Part shown: positions 55,248-64,000 of the stretch, in pieces
How the letters are laid out: each line of letters begins with the position of its first letter
Numbering within the stretch: position 1 is the stretch's first letter
NCBI RefSeq assembly: GCF_001968815.1
Contig: NZ_MIEQ01000061.1
Coordinates: 1-64,000, forward strand
Length of the DNA stretch: 64,000 nucleotides
Origin: Motiliproteus sp. MSK22-1
Lineage (GTDB): Bacteria; Pseudomonadota; Gammaproteobacteria; Pseudomonadales; Balneatricaceae
Direction: 5' to 3'
Notes under the pieces: model-generated
Told to the model about the DNA's origin: nothing
Seen by the model: the letters and a program-made list of their open reading frames with translations, nothing else
The model's database searches: none
Made by a program: the position numbers and the translations under genes

Positions 55248-55727
55248 TCAGTGGTTACATCCAGGCCCATGGACATGACCATGCTCTAATTCTTCCTCGG
55301 TAGCCTCTCTCACCTCAACCACATCAATATTAAAATGAAGTGTTTCTCCAGCCAGAGGGTGGTTGCCATCAACCGTCACCTGGTCCTCTTCAACAGCAAC
55401 AACTTCCACAGATATAGGGCCGGAAGCGGTCTGGGCCTCAAAGCGCATACCGACAGACACCTCCTCAACACCATCGAAGGCATCCCTGGGAACTTCTTGT
55501 ACTAATTCCGATTGAATCGGCCCATAAGCTTCTTCAGGCGCAACAGTGACATCAAACGTATCGCCAGCCTTTTTTCCTGCAAGTGCATTCTCTAAACCAG
55601 GGACAACATTGCCAAAACCCTGCAAATAAACCAGTGGTTCAGATCCTGCTGAGCTATCGAGGGTTTCATTTTTATCGTTTTTTAATGTGTAATGTATGCT
55701 CGCGACTTTTTTGTCAGAGATTTGCAT
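55248..55727 (-). CDS. slyD: FKBP-type peptidyl-prolyl isomerase SlyD
   Basis: A 159-residue protein with the SlyD layout: FKBP core (VASIHYTLKNDKNETLDSSA, YLQGFGNVVPGLENAL), the inserted IF chaperone flap (about 75-120) and VDGNHPLAGETLHFNIDV. A metal-binding C-terminal tail is present but short (HGHVHGPGCNH), with four His and one Cys. SlyD folds proteins and supplies nickel in E. coli. Confidence 0.95.
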   Translation of the reverse strand: MQISDKKVASIHYTLKNDKNETLDSSAGSEPLVYLQGFGNVVPGLENALAGKKAGDTFDVTVAPEEAYGPIQSELVQEVPRDAFDGVEEVSVGMRFEAQTASGPISVEVVAVEEDQVTVDGNHPLAGETLHFNIDVVEVREATEEELEHGHVHGPGCNH

Positions 55728-56133
55728 TTGAACTCCCAGGTAGGCTGAATACAGCAGAAGGCTTTATAATAAATACAGCTTAGCAGTTTGAAAAGCTTGC
55801 AGACAGAATCAGTCGAATAAAGGCCACTTTTCCTTAGATTGCAGTCGAATCATCAAAATAGTCGCCACTCTGCTGCTTTATCAGTTCCAAACCAGAACCT
55901 ATCCGGTAAAACCCACCAATACTGAAAATTTTACTTAAACCAACCGTTAATGCTCGAAGGTAATACTGGGGACAGCTCTTTAAAACAGCTAAGATAGCTT
56001 CAAAGGATCATTAGTTCAGCCTGACTGAACTCTGTAACTACACTTTCAACTAATGGCTTAATTAAACAGCCAAAGAACCTGATTGATTCAGATAGCACCA
56101 AGACACCAATCGCTCCAAGAGGTAACAATATAT
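55728..56133. other. Gene-free stretch between slyD and the hydrolase gene
   Basis: 406 bp without a convincing gene. It contains the inverted repeat AGTTCAG-cctga-CTGAACT at 56013-56031. Confidence 0.4.
56013..56031. promoter_or_regulatory. Inverted repeat upstream of the alpha/beta hydrolase gene
   Basis: Perfect 7-bp arms AGTTCAG and CTGAACT with a 5-nt spacer, 102 bp before the gene start. Possible operator or small hairpin. Confidence 0.3.
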
Positions 56134-57045
56134 ATGTTTGATTCAAATCCCGGTTCAAAAGATGCAAAGTTAGCGGAACGAATCCGATATCGTCGTTTCG
56201 AAGAGCTGGGATTAACCCCCTACCTGGAACAACGACAAATCATTGATATGGGTGATTTACCGATTCACTGTGAACTCTATGAGTATGACGTCCAGGCACC
56301 CACCATTCTTTTTATTCCCGGAATTGGTACTTATAGTGAGCTTTACTGTGAACTTCTTGCCCGACTATCTCGACAGGGTTTTAATTTGCTCGCTGTTGAT
56401 CTGCGTGGTCACGGTTATTCAGGAGGGGATCGCGGCAAATATACTGTAGATCAGGTTGTGGAGGATATTCAGCTGGTTATTGATTATGTGGCAAGCCACT
56501 ATCAAGGGCCAGTAGGCTTATTCGGATGTTCTATCGGAGCAAGACTGGCACTGGCAGTTGCCGAGCAGGATTCCCGTATCAAGGCCTTGTTGTGTCACAC
56601 GCTGTTTTTATCAGAAATACCGCCTGACATTTGGCACGCACTGGGCTGGAACTCGCTTCAATTTGCAAACTGGTTCACCCCTGGCATGAAGGTAAATTTT
56701 CGAACATTCGTCAATGTAGAGAGTTTACTGAAGCACAACCCAATGGGACAGCTGGCAGATAAAGACCCTTTATTAGTGTGGGACTACCCTGTATCGACGC
56801 TATACAGCCTCTATTCAAAGCCCAGTAGCGTCCTTCGCCGGAAATTAGACACTCCCTCGGCAATCATTATTGGCAGTAATGACGACATAATCCCGCTGGA
56901 CTATACACAACGATTAATCAGACGCAGCAAGCACCCCTTTGAATTAATAGTTATCGAAGGAGGCAGCCATATGTTGCCCTTCGATCATATTGAAGACACA
57001 CTGAACGCTACAGGACAGTGGTTTAAACAGGCTTTTATAGACTAG
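56134..57045 (+). CDS. Alpha/beta hydrolase (serine hydrolase)
   Basis: A 303-residue protein of the alpha/beta-hydrolase fold. It has the oxyanion-type block TILFIPGIGTYSELYCEL (about 63-80), LAVDLRGHGYSGGDRG and the nucleophile elbow GLFGCSIGARLALA (GxSxG, near 148). A late Asp (SNDDIIP) and His (GGSHMLPFDH) complete a plausible triad. I start at ATG 56134, after AGAGGTAA; the longer frame opens with TTG. Monoacylglycerol lipase-like or haloperoxidase-like specificity is possible; the substrate is unknown. Confidence 0.85.
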   Translation: MFDSNPGSKDAKLAERIRYRRFEELGLTPYLEQRQIIDMGDLPIHCELYEYDVQAPTILFIPGIGTYSELYCELLARLSRQGFNLLAVDLRGHGYSGGDRGKYTVDQVVEDIQLVIDYVASHYQGPVGLFGCSIGARLALAVAEQDSRIKALLCHTLFLSEIPPDIWHALGWNSLQFANWFTPGMKVNFRTFVNVESLLKHNPMGQLADKDPLLVWDYPVSTLYSLYSKPSSVLRRKLDTPSAIIIGSNDDIIPLDYTQRLIRRSKHPFELIVIEGGSHMLPFDHIEDTLNATGQWFKQAFID

Positions 57046-57208
57046 ACTCATTCAAAGGCACCCTCAATTGACCCGCTTCAGCAAAAACATGTGAAATAGA
57101 CTAGGTCAAATTAATCTGAAGTTTTCTATGGTAAAAGTGGGGTTAAGTTTCAGTAACTGACATAAGATAGGCATGCCTAACCATCAAGGTAAATACTGGG
57201 AATTCCAT

Positions 57209-57856
57209 ATGCAGCGCGCGCTAGTCTTGATAGCAGCCATTTTTCTAATAAGTGGATGTGAACCCTCCTTCAAAGAAGAATACGAAAGCACACTCAAAGA
57301 GCTTGAAGAGACAAAAAAGGCTCTGGGAATTGCTCAACAACGGTTAAAAGCTGCTGACAATGAAATTCGTCATAACATTTTTTCGCTGATACGAAAAAGC
57401 AACACCCACTTGCTAACAGATAAACTGGATCTGGCCCAGATAGACCAAATCGCGCAAGAGCTTCAGGTACATATTGAAAGCTATCAACAGCTGGCCGGTC
57501 AGACTGACCATGTCTCTGTCACCTCAGAGTTTTACCTTGGTAAACTTACCGTCATCTATGACCTGATCAGAAACAGTCGGGCCGCCTATAACCGGCAATT
57601 TAATGAGTGCCTGACCGGCATTGAGAGTAAAGGAGGGAAAAATGACCTGAGTTCCATGCTCTGCGAAGTCCAGGCGGATGTAGCCAGACAGGAATTCAAC
57701 AACAAGCTTGATGCATCTATAAAAGCACTTCTGGTAGTCACCAAGCAGCAGGTTCAAGCTGGCCGACAAGCGGCCAGCACAACAGCCAGCTCTGCAGACT
57801 TGGAACAAAGGTTTAAGGCCGAGGTCAAGAAGGCTCAGCTCTCACAAACCAGTTGA
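57209..57856 (+). CDS. Putative lipoprotein with coiled coil
   Basis: A 215-residue protein from ATG 57209. The signal MQRALVLIAAIFLISGC ends in a lipobox (LISGC). A charged coiled coil follows (EYESTLKELEETKKALGIA), then helical sequence. The rest is not recognised. Position 2 after the Cys is Glu, so outer-membrane sorting is likely under the E. coli rule. It is convergent with the ABC transporter genes. Confidence 0.7.
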   Translation: MQRALVLIAAIFLISGCEPSFKEEYESTLKELEETKKALGIAQQRLKAADNEIRHNIFSLIRKSNTHLLTDKLDLAQIDQIAQELQVHIESYQQLAGQTDHVSVTSEFYLGKLTVIYDLIRNSRAAYNRQFNECLTGIESKGGKNDLSSMLCEVQADVARQEFNNKLDASIKALLVVTKQQVQAGRQAASTTASSADLEQRFKAEVKKAQLSQTS

Positions 57857-57934
57857 CCAACCAGGCAACCACTTGCTTGTAACGATCCCTTGGCTCGACC
57901 TGAAAGCCAGGCGGCATCTATAGTCAGATCAGGC

Positions 57935-58729
57935 TTAACCCAGCAGCAAACTATCATCCGCCAGTTCTTCACCTTTGTTCTTCTCAAATAATGCCAGCAA
58001 GTCCTTAACTTCCAACCCTTTTCGCTGCTCTCCCTCAACATCAAACGCAATCTTTCCCTCATGCAGCATCAGTGTTCGGCTACCGACCTCCAGAGCCTGC
58101 TTCATACTGTGAGTGACCATCAAAGCGGTTAGTTGTTGCTCTTCGATAATCTCTCTGGTCAACTCCAGTACGAATGCTGCGGTCTTTGGGTCCAGGGCTG
58201 CGGTATGCTCATCCAGCAACAGAATTTGCATCGGTTGTAGCGTTGCCATCAAAAGACTTACAGCTTGACGCTGGCCTCCTGATAAAAGACCCATACGATC
58301 TTCAAGACGGTTTTCCAGTCCCAACCCTAAACGTTTTAACCTCGTTTTGAATCGTTGTCGATATTCTCTCTTAACAGCCATTCCCAAGCCACGGGAATCC
58401 CCCCGTTTAATTGCCAGCGCGAGATTCTCCTCAATGCTCAAGCCCTCGCAGGTTCCTGCCATAGGGTCCTGAAATACCCGTGCTACATCCCCTGCCCGGC
58501 GCTCTGTGTTACGGCGGGTGACATCTTGATTACCCACTTTAATGGAACCGGTATCAACTCTGATCTCTCCTGAAATGGCATTCAGCAAGGTTGATTTACC
58601 GGCACCATTAGAACCAATGACCGTGACAAAATCCCCCTCAGGGATAAATAGTGACAGCCCCCGCATGGCATGATTTTCTACAGGAGTCCCCTGAGCGAAA
58701 GTGACATGAATATTATCGATCTCGATCAT
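57935..58729 (-). CDS. ABC transporter ATP-binding protein (TrpXYZ-type)
   Basis: A 264-residue ATPase with Walker A GSNGAGKST (39-47), signature LLSGGQRQAVSLL, Walker B ILLLDEHTAALD and the switch His in VTHSMKQALEV. It resembles the ATPase of substrate-binding/permease/ATPase sets related to tryptophan transporters. Its ATG overlaps the end of the permease gene by 4 bp, showing translational coupling. Confidence 0.9.
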   Translation of the reverse strand: MIEIDNIHVTFAQGTPVENHAMRGLSLFIPEGDFVTVIGSNGAGKSTLLNAISGEIRVDTGSIKVGNQDVTRRNTERRAGDVARVFQDPMAGTCEGLSIEENLALAIKRGDSRGLGMAVKREYRQRFKTRLKRLGLGLENRLEDRMGLLSGGQRQAVSLLMATLQPMQILLLDEHTAALDPKTAAFVLELTREIIEEQQLTALMVTHSMKQALEVGSRTLMLHEGKIAFDVEGEQRKGLEVKDLLALFEKNKGEELADDSLLLG

Positions 58730-59619
58730 GATAGTCTCTTCTTCGCTTTCAGGTTGCTCTTAATCTGTGGCATCACAATTGCCAGCGCGACTAATACGGC
58801 AGTGACCAGGTTAAGATCCTGGGCTTTGAGTCCAATGAAATCAGCATTCAATGCAAATGCAATTGCCAAACGATAAAAAATGGAGCCAACAACACAGGCA
58901 ATCACGGCAAGCAAGATAGTTCGGGTGGACATAACAGCCTCTCCACCGATCACAGAAGCCAACCCTACGACAATCACTCCTACCCCCATGGTTACATCGG
59001 CACTTCCCTGACTCTGGGCAAATAAACTACCTGCCAAGGCCACCATTGCATTAGACACTGCCATCCCCAACAGAATCATCATTGTAGTTGATACACCCTG
59101 AGCTCTAGCCATACGGGGATTAGCACCTGTCGCACGCATCGCAAGCCCGGTTTCGGACTTAAGAAAAAGTATTAACAGTATTGCTACGACAACCACCACG
59201 AGCACAAACGCAAGGGGAGCAATCCAATAATAAGGAAGACCAACAGCTTCTAGCGGGGTAAGCAGGGTATCATCTCCCAATAACGCGACATTCGGCTTGC
59301 CCATAATTCTTAAATTGATGGAATAGAGCGCGATCATCGTCAAAATAGAAGCTAACAAGTGCAGTATTTTCAACTTTATATTCAGCAATGCGGTAACCAG
59401 ACCAGCAGCTCCCCCTGCTATTATCGCCAGCAATGTTGATGTCCAGGGATCATATCCAGCAACAATCATAGAAGCAGATACAGCAGCTCCAAGAGGAAAA
59501 CTACCGTCAACAGTAAGGTCAGGAAAATCCAGCACCCGGAAAGAAATAAAAACCCCAAAAGCAACAAGACCGAACAGAAGTCCGGTCTCGATTGCTCCGA
59601 GAAAAGCGATCAGGCTCAC
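58726..59619 (-). CDS. ABC transporter permease
   Basis: A 297-residue inner-membrane permease of the branched-chain-amino-acid/TrpY class, with about eight hydrophobic segments. It has the family-type stretch RVLDFPDLTVDGSFPLGAA near 29 and a GLAMRATGANPRMARAQGV segment on the cytosolic side. It is the middle gene of the transporter operon. It follows the substrate-binding gene after 70 bp. Confidence 0.9.
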   Translation of the reverse strand: MSLIAFLGAIETGLLFGLVAFGVFISFRVLDFPDLTVDGSFPLGAAVSASMIVAGYDPWTSTLLAIIAGGAAGLVTALLNIKLKILHLLASILTMIALYSINLRIMGKPNVALLGDDTLLTPLEAVGLPYYWIAPLAFVLVVVVVAILLILFLKSETGLAMRATGANPRMARAQGVSTTMMILLGMAVSNAMVALAGSLFAQSQGSADVTMGVGVIVVGLASVIGGEAVMSTRTILLAVIACVVGSIFYRLAIAFALNADFIGLKAQDLNLVTAVLVALAIVMPQIKSNLKAKKRLS

Positions 59620-59689
59620 TCGGCCTACTCCTAGTTGTTAATCGATATACTTGGTTAGTTAATACACTTACTCAATTGACCGTGCCAGT

Positions 59690-60664
59690 TTATTTAACTA
59701 TTTCTTTAGCACTTGCAATCAGTTCATCACTCAATTTAACGCCCATTCGCTCAGCAGCAGCGGGATTAAGATAAAGCTCTAATTTTTGAACACTCTCAAC
59801 GGCTATATCTCCAGGCTTTTCACCATTGAGTACTCGAGCAACCATTTTACCAGTCTGAAGGCCCACATCGTAGTAATTGAATCCAACAGCCGCAATTGAA
59901 CCACGACCGACAGAATCAGTATCACCACTGATCAGAGGGAGATCGTTTTGTTCTGCAACCTTAATCACCGCCTCTAGCGCAGAAACTACAGTATTATCCA
60001 AAGGTATGTAGATCGCATCAGCCTTCCCCACCAGGCTCCTCGCAGCAGCCAGCACATCCCCGGATTTTGTTGCAGCAGCTTCAACAACTGTCAAGCCATG
60101 CGCTTTCGCTTCAGTGTGCAACATGCTAACCAAGGTGACTGAATTGGTTTCCCCCGGATTATAGATAACCCCCAAACGTTTAACGCCAGGTACAATCTGC
60201 TGCACCAATTCAACATGCTTATTAATTGGGGAGAGGTCTGTAATTCCAGTGATCAGCTTACCGGGCTTATCCAGATTCTTTACCAGCTTGGCCCCTAATG
60301 GATCAGTCACCGCCGTGAAGACCAAAGGTATATGGCGTGCTGAGGCTGCGACCGTTTGAGCCGATGGAGTTGATATAGCGACAATCACATCCGGTGCTTC
60401 CCCGGCGAATTTTTTAGCGACCTGAGCCGCAGTGGCCGGATTACCCTGAGCACTTTCATAACTCCACTTCAGATTTTCACCGACTTTGAAACCAGCTGCT
60501 GCCAATCCATCTTGAACACCGTTACGACAGGCATCCAACGCAGGATGTTCCACAATCTGAGTAATAGCTACATGTTTGTCGGAAGCTTGCGCTGGTATAG
60601 TCAACCCAAGCATCGAAACACCCAGTGCCAGCGCCGAAGCACCAAGAATTGCCTTAAGTCCCAT
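59690..60664 (-). CDS. ABC transporter substrate-binding protein
   Basis: A 324-residue periplasmic protein of the ABC_sub_bind family (TrpX-like). The signal peptide ends near IPAQAS. Blocks are VAITQIVEHPALDACRNGVQ, STPSAQTVAASA, GVIYNPGETNSV and ADAIYIPLDNTVVSALEA. Relatives bind tryptophan or similar small molecules. It is first in the three-gene operon. The ribosome binding site AAAAGGAT precedes the ATG. Confidence 0.92.
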   Translation of the reverse strand: MGLKAILGASALALGVSMLGLTIPAQASDKHVAITQIVEHPALDACRNGVQDGLAAAGFKVGENLKWSYESAQGNPATAAQVAKKFAGEAPDVIVAISTPSAQTVAASARHIPLVFTAVTDPLGAKLVKNLDKPGKLITGITDLSPINKHVELVQQIVPGVKRLGVIYNPGETNSVTLVSMLHTEAKAHGLTVVEAAATKSGDVLAAARSLVGKADAIYIPLDNTVVSALEAVIKVAEQNDLPLISGDTDSVGRGSIAAVGFNYYDVGLQTGKMVARVLNGEKPGDIAVESVQKLELYLNPAAAERMGVKLSDELIASAKEIVK

Positions 60665-60898
60665 GATCCTTTTCGCCCCTATCTGTCATCACAAAGACGC
60701 AAAACTATCATGGAAACCAATACAACTGCAAAACCCACTTCCATAATCCCTTGCCAGAGCATAATCTCCCCCCTAAGCTATCAGCCAGCTGACGACCAGA
60801 CGGGAACCTCCTCGTATCATATGGAGTCCTGAGCGGAACAGTAAAATATCAAAAAAGACAAATCGACATTCAGAGAGACTGCTCCCGGTGAGACCTCA

Positions 60899-62140
60899 GT
60901 GACAGACCTTTTCAGATCAGTACGCCTACTCCTATTGCCGTTGCTCTTAGTTGGCGCTTACTATGGCTTATCTCCCTATTTTCTGTATATCTCCCCTCCT
61001 TGGTTGGAGTTATTACCCTGGGTCCCTTACTTATTCGCTGCCATTATCACCTTACTGGGTTGGCACTTTCATAGTAGCCGCGCCATTTTGGTTACAGCCA
61101 TCATCCTGATGACGGCTCACTGGCTTAATTCACCACAGCTGCAAGATCCATTATTACACCAGCTATTGCTGGCATTAGTCCCCTTAAATCTGGTGATTAT
61201 CGGCTTTTATCGAGAACAATCACTGCTATCCATGCAAACTCTGGGACGTTTACTATTAGTATTGAGCCAACTGGCTTTAGTCGCTTGGTTGTTACAGTTT
61301 CATCGCAGTGAACTGGAACCCTGGTTGCAGCTTCAACCCGCCTCACTGGCACTGCTTTCTTTTACTCTGCCCTATCCGTTTCTTATAATAATCAGTCACT
61401 TACTGATCATAATTGCATTGGTGTGGCAGTACTCCCGTCAACCCCATCTGTTTGAATGCTATTTGATAATAACGGTGGGCATTATGTTGTGGCTTTTATT
61501 CAGATCATTACTACAACTCCAGGGACAATCCCACTTCGATCAAAATCTGAGCTTAATCCAACAGCAGATCCTTATCAGTTTAAACTTACTGCTCTGGATC
61601 ACAGCCATATTAATTCATAGCCACAATATGGCCTATCTGGATGAACTGACTGGCTTGTCAGGGAGACGAGCATTAAATCAAAGATTAATGGCACTGGGCC
61701 GCCGTCATACAGTAGCCATGTTAGATATCGATCACTTTAAACAATTTAACGATACATACGGCCATGATGTCGGCGATCAGGTTTTACAGTTGGTGGCATC
61801 TAAGCTGCGCCAGGTTCGTGGCGGGACAGCCTATCGTTATGGTGGAGAAGAGTTCTGTATCATTTTTCCCGGCAAAGCTATCGAGCAATCTCTGCCGGCT
61901 CTTGAAGAAGTGCGACAAAACATTGAAGCTGCTCAGATGCACTTAAGGGGACAACAACGCCCTAAGAACAGCAAACAAGGAAAGAAAATGCGCGGAAAAA
62001 CCAACGGAAAACAAAAGTCAGTATCCGTAACCATCAGCATCGGCGCAGCTCAACGTCAACCCAAGGTCAATAGTATAAAACAGGCCGACAAAGCTCTCTA
62101 TAAAGCTAAAGAAAATGGCCGAAACTGTATCTGTTATTAA
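60899..62140 (+). CDS. Membrane-bound diguanylate cyclase (GGDEF)
   Basis: A 413-residue protein. The N-terminal half (about 1-245) has seven or eight hydrophobic segments, a putative sensory membrane domain. The catalytic domain has DELTGLSGRRALNQRL, MLDIDHFKQFNDTYGHDVGD and the active-site RYGGEEF (G315-F319), so it should make c-di-GMP. The product-inhibition RxxD site is not evident. A basic insertion of about 25 residues (RGQQRPKNSKQGKKMRGKTN and on) interrupts the domain before VTISIGAA. Start is GTG. Confidence 0.9.
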   Translation: MTDLFRSVRLLLLPLLLVGAYYGLSPYFLYISPPWLELLPWVPYLFAAIITLLGWHFHSSRAILVTAIILMTAHWLNSPQLQDPLLHQLLLALVPLNLVIIGFYREQSLLSMQTLGRLLLVLSQLALVAWLLQFHRSELEPWLQLQPASLALLSFTLPYPFLIIISHLLIIIALVWQYSRQPHLFECYLIITVGIMLWLLFRSLLQLQGQSHFDQNLSLIQQQILISLNLLLWITAILIHSHNMAYLDELTGLSGRRALNQRLMALGRRHTVAMLDIDHFKQFNDTYGHDVGDQVLQLVASKLRQVRGGTAYRYGGEEFCIIFPGKAIEQSLPALEEVRQNIEAAQMHLRGQQRPKNSKQGKKMRGKTNGKQKSVSVTISIGAAQRQPKVNSIKQADKALYKAKENGRNCICY

Positions 62141-62164
62141 AGGACAGCAATAACTGCTATAAAA

Positions 62165-62192
62165 AAACCCCTGCGTATCCACACAGGGGTTT
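62165..62192 (-). terminator. Rho-independent terminator of the phasin gene
   Basis: AAACCCCTG (62165-62173) pairs with CAGGGGTTT (62184-62192) around a 10-nt loop. On the minus strand it runs into a T tract (complement of the A run before 62168). It lies 25 bp after the cyclase stop, so it may work in both directions. Confidence 0.92.
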
Positions 62193-62216
62193 GGTATTTA
62201 TTCCGTATCGCAAATA

Positions 62217-62579
62217 TTAAGCGATATTGGAAGCTTTCTTAACAGCTGCTTCAACTTCAGAAGCAGTCTGCTTCGCAGATTCTTCGATAACAGCAACAAA
62301 AGCATCTTTAGCTTCAGAGATAGTAGCAATGCTCTTCTCTGCAGTGTCGGTCATCTTACTTTCCAGAGACTTGTAAAATTCCAACTGCTTTTCCAGTGCC
62401 AGCTTAGGGTCCTGGCACTGGGCCAGCTCTTTAAACTGTGCAACGCTGGCGTTGATAACGTCAGTCATGGAATCTTTCTGCAAAGCAGCCAGTTCTTCCA
62501 TAGCCTTCTTGTTGGTTTCGGCCAGCTCAACAACAGGCTGCATGCGAGTTTTCATGTCTGCAAAGAAATCATTGTACAT
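62217..62579 (-). CDS. Phasin family protein
   Basis: A 120-residue protein of the phasin type, which coats polyhydroxyalkanoate granules. It is nearly all helical (MYNDFFADMKTRMQPVVELAE; AALQKDSMTDVINASVAQFK; LEKQLEFYKSLESKM). I start at ATG 62579 with GAGGTGAT upstream. A strong promoter at 62640-62668 and a clean terminator make it a monocistronic, probably highly expressed gene. Confidence 0.88.
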   Translation of the reverse strand: MYNDFFADMKTRMQPVVELAETNKKAMEELAALQKDSMTDVINASVAQFKELAQCQDPKLALEKQLEFYKSLESKMTDTAEKSIATISEAKDAFVAVIEESAKQTASEVEAAVKKASNIA

Positions 62580-62907
62580 AGCTATCACCTCGGTTCAAAA
62601 ATTAAAAGTTATGCTGCATCGCATCAATTCATGCTGCTAACTATATTAGTTGATCAATTTTAAGTCAACACCTTTTTTGTTGCAACGCACAAGTTTTTAA
62701 AAAATCGCTATAAATCAACTAGTTAAAACAAAGAAAGCAACATAAAGATAAATCGCTTGGTATAGGCTGAATAGCCGATCTCGCCTAATATGACGGAACT
62801 CAATACGGCTGCTATGAGCTCAAGGACTGGGGTAGCCCAGCGACAGGAAAGTTCAGTAGGTCATTTAAGAAAGCTGAATATCTCTGACTAACATCTAAAC
62901 AGCCAGC
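62580..62907. other. Intergenic region between phasin and radical SAM genes
   Basis: 328 bp without a gene. It holds the phasin promoter at 62640-62668 and AT-rich sequence; nothing else was recognised. Confidence 0.5.
62640..62668 (-). promoter_or_regulatory. Sigma70-type promoter of the phasin gene
   Basis: On the minus strand TTGACT (62663-62668) and TATAGT (62640-62645) are 17 bp apart, 60 bp before the phasin ATG. Confidence 0.75.
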
Positions 62908-63765
62908 CTATTCAGCCCCTTTTTCATAGAAGAGTTCGACAGACAGGGCACACTGCTGACGTAATTGCTCAGCGAGTTCATCCATGTCAGCATCAGGCCA
63001 AGGATGGGCATCCATTTCTGCAGGTTTTCGTGCCAATGTGTAGGCCTGAATTTTCTGGATCTGAAGACCTTCAGATATAAGTGTTTTAACCAGCTCAATA
63101 TAGGGCTGATACAACTCGACAGCAAAGCGCTGCCCCTTCCATTGGAAAAAGCAAGACTGCAATACCACGGGATACTTATTACCGAAACGCTGTAATTTAG
63201 AAATCAAACTGTCGAACTTGAGGTTAGTCCGGTTTATCTCGACCAGGCTTTGTTGGTCCCAATAATCCAACTTGAACCAAACTTCTCCAGCTGCCTCAAA
63301 GAAGCGAGGATAGATCGCCTGAAGATCTTTACGATCCATGCCACTACCATTAGTAAACAGGATCAGTTTCACTGATTCAGGTAACTGGTATTCCTCTTTC
63401 AATGTTAAAAGCAGTTCCAGTACCTGGGGTAACTGCTTCTCACTTGTGGGCTCGCCATCTCCCGCTAATGCAATATCCTTAAGCAAATAGCCCCGATAGT
63501 CTCCTTCTCTTAAACGCCCCAGCCAATGCCTTAACTCAGACTCAAGCTGGTCGATATCCGGACGAATAATAGCAGAGGGTTGTGGTCGCTCTACCTGACA
63601 ATATACGCAGTCAAAGTTACAGCGTTTATCAGGGTTCAGGTTTATCCCCAAAGAAAGGCCACGGGAACGCCTGGATACTACGGGATAGACCAGATTATCA
63701 TAGGCGCTCAACCGATCATGGCTGTCATAACCTAATTTAATGGTAGCGTCGTCAACTACACTCAT
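62908..63765 (-). CDS. Radical SAM protein
   Basis: A 285-residue radical S-adenosylmethionine enzyme. The 4Fe-4S motif is C49-N-F-D-C53-V-Y-C56 (CxxxCxxC). SLGINLNPDKRCNFDCVYCQ and IALAGDGEPTSEKQLPQV (SAM-binding GEPT) are typical of a widespread uncharacterised group. The stop of pdxJ is 5 bp from this gene's start on the same strand, so they may form an operon. The substrate is unknown. Confidence 0.88.
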   Translation of the reverse strand: MSVVDDATIKLGYDSHDRLSAYDNLVYPVVSRRSRGLSLGINLNPDKRCNFDCVYCQVERPQPSAIIRPDIDQLESELRHWLGRLREGDYRGYLLKDIALAGDGEPTSEKQLPQVLELLLTLKEEYQLPESVKLILFTNGSGMDRKDLQAIYPRFFEAAGEVWFKLDYWDQQSLVEINRTNLKFDSLISKLQRFGNKYPVVLQSCFFQWKGQRFAVELYQPYIELVKTLISEGLQIQKIQAYTLARKPAEMDAHPWPDADMDELAEQLRQQCALSVELFYEKGAE

Positions 63766-63770
63766 CGGTA

Positions 63771-64000
63771 TTAGCTTCCAGTGCTCGCACTTATTAATAT
63801 ATCCTTATAAGCAGCCACTGCGGGTCCTAGTCCTATCATCAGCGCATCAGCAACTAGCGCATGGCCGATAGAGACTTCTTCCAGATTCGGTATAGAAGCA
63901 AGCAGCCCCAGATTATCCAGATTAAGATCATGCCCGGCATTCACACCCAGACCAGCTAAACCTGCACGTTTGGCAGCATCAGCAAACAGCTCGAACACGG
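63771..64000 (-). CDS. pdxJ: Pyridoxine 5'-phosphate synthase, C-terminal part (runs off the window)
   Basis: The last 76 or so codons of PdxJ, a TIM-barrel enzyme that condenses 1-deoxyxylulose 5-phosphate with aminoacetone phosphate to make pyridoxine phosphate. The family blocks [20 protein letters not shown] and [18 protein letters not shown] are intact. The N-terminal two thirds lies beyond position 64000. It is 5 bp upstream of the radical SAM gene. Confidence 0.93.
   Translation of the reverse strand, partial: VFELFADAAKRAGLAGLGVNAGHDLNLDNLGLLASIPNLEEVSIGHALVADALMIGLGPAVAAYKDILISASTGS

Overview
The window looks like a chromosomal segment of a free-living, probably marine, gammaproteobacterium with moderate GC. 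The evidence is the conserved gene order accB-accC-prmA-DUF3426-dusB-fis-purH-purD, the prkA-yeaH-spoVR trio, the mpl-ubiX-ykgJ and tsaB-uppP blocks, rsmJ, slyX, slyD, ppnP, DUF2058/DUF3301 genes, and a phasin that implies polyhydroxyalkanoate storage. An Oceanospirillales-like host is my best guess, but it is inference only.

Left end (1-11.96 kb) is accessory DNA. It opens with the 5' end of an IS110-family transposase and a strong hairpin upstream of it. Four minus-strand genes follow that look like a small defence-type islet: a DUF4238-like protein, a Vsr/DUF559-like nuclease, a tail-anchored unknown protein and a HEPN-like protein. Next come the 3' part of a lambda-type portal gene (a prophage remnant), an excisionase-like gene overlapping a tyrosine integrase, and a tolC-family gene. 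A metalloid-resistance cluster follows: an ArsR repressor with a C-terminal Cys pair, a eukaryotic-type glutathione synthetase, an ArsP-type permease and the stub of an FAD oxidoreductase. Three related TTTC-N10-GAAA sites precede the three intact ars-type genes. The region ends in tandem degenerate copies of tRNA-fMet next to an intact tRNA-fMet gene.

Middle (12-48 kb) is mostly core: redox (DsbA-like), a membrane-anchored cold-shock-domain protein, rRNA and tRNA modification (RsmJ, TsaB, DusB), envelope recycling (UppP, Mpl), ubiquinone cofactor (UbiX), central carbon and phosphate metabolism (Fbp, Ppa), fatty-acid initiation (AccB, AccC), ribosome modification (PrmA), Fis, purine synthesis (PurH, PurD), a chemoreceptor, an N-formylglutamate amidohydrolase/YbdK pair, and the PrkA-YeaH-SpoVR stress module, preceded by a perfect 10-bp-arm inverted repeat.

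Right end (48-64 kb) carries a 1493-residue secreted multidomain beta-helix protein, a GNAT protein, an aminotransferase behind a cluster of TTGTATG/CATACAA operator half-sites, SlyD, an alpha/beta hydrolase, a lipoprotein, a TrpXYZ-type ABC transporter, a diguanylate cyclase, a phasin with its own promoter and terminator, a radical SAM protein, and the 3' part of pdxJ running off the edge. Several convergent gene pairs are separated by perfect hairpins, mostly without U tracts.

The most promising unusual features are the eukaryotic-type glutathione synthetase inside an ArsR-controlled cluster with repeated operators, the defence-like islet beside IS110, and the beta-helix/propeller secreted protein.
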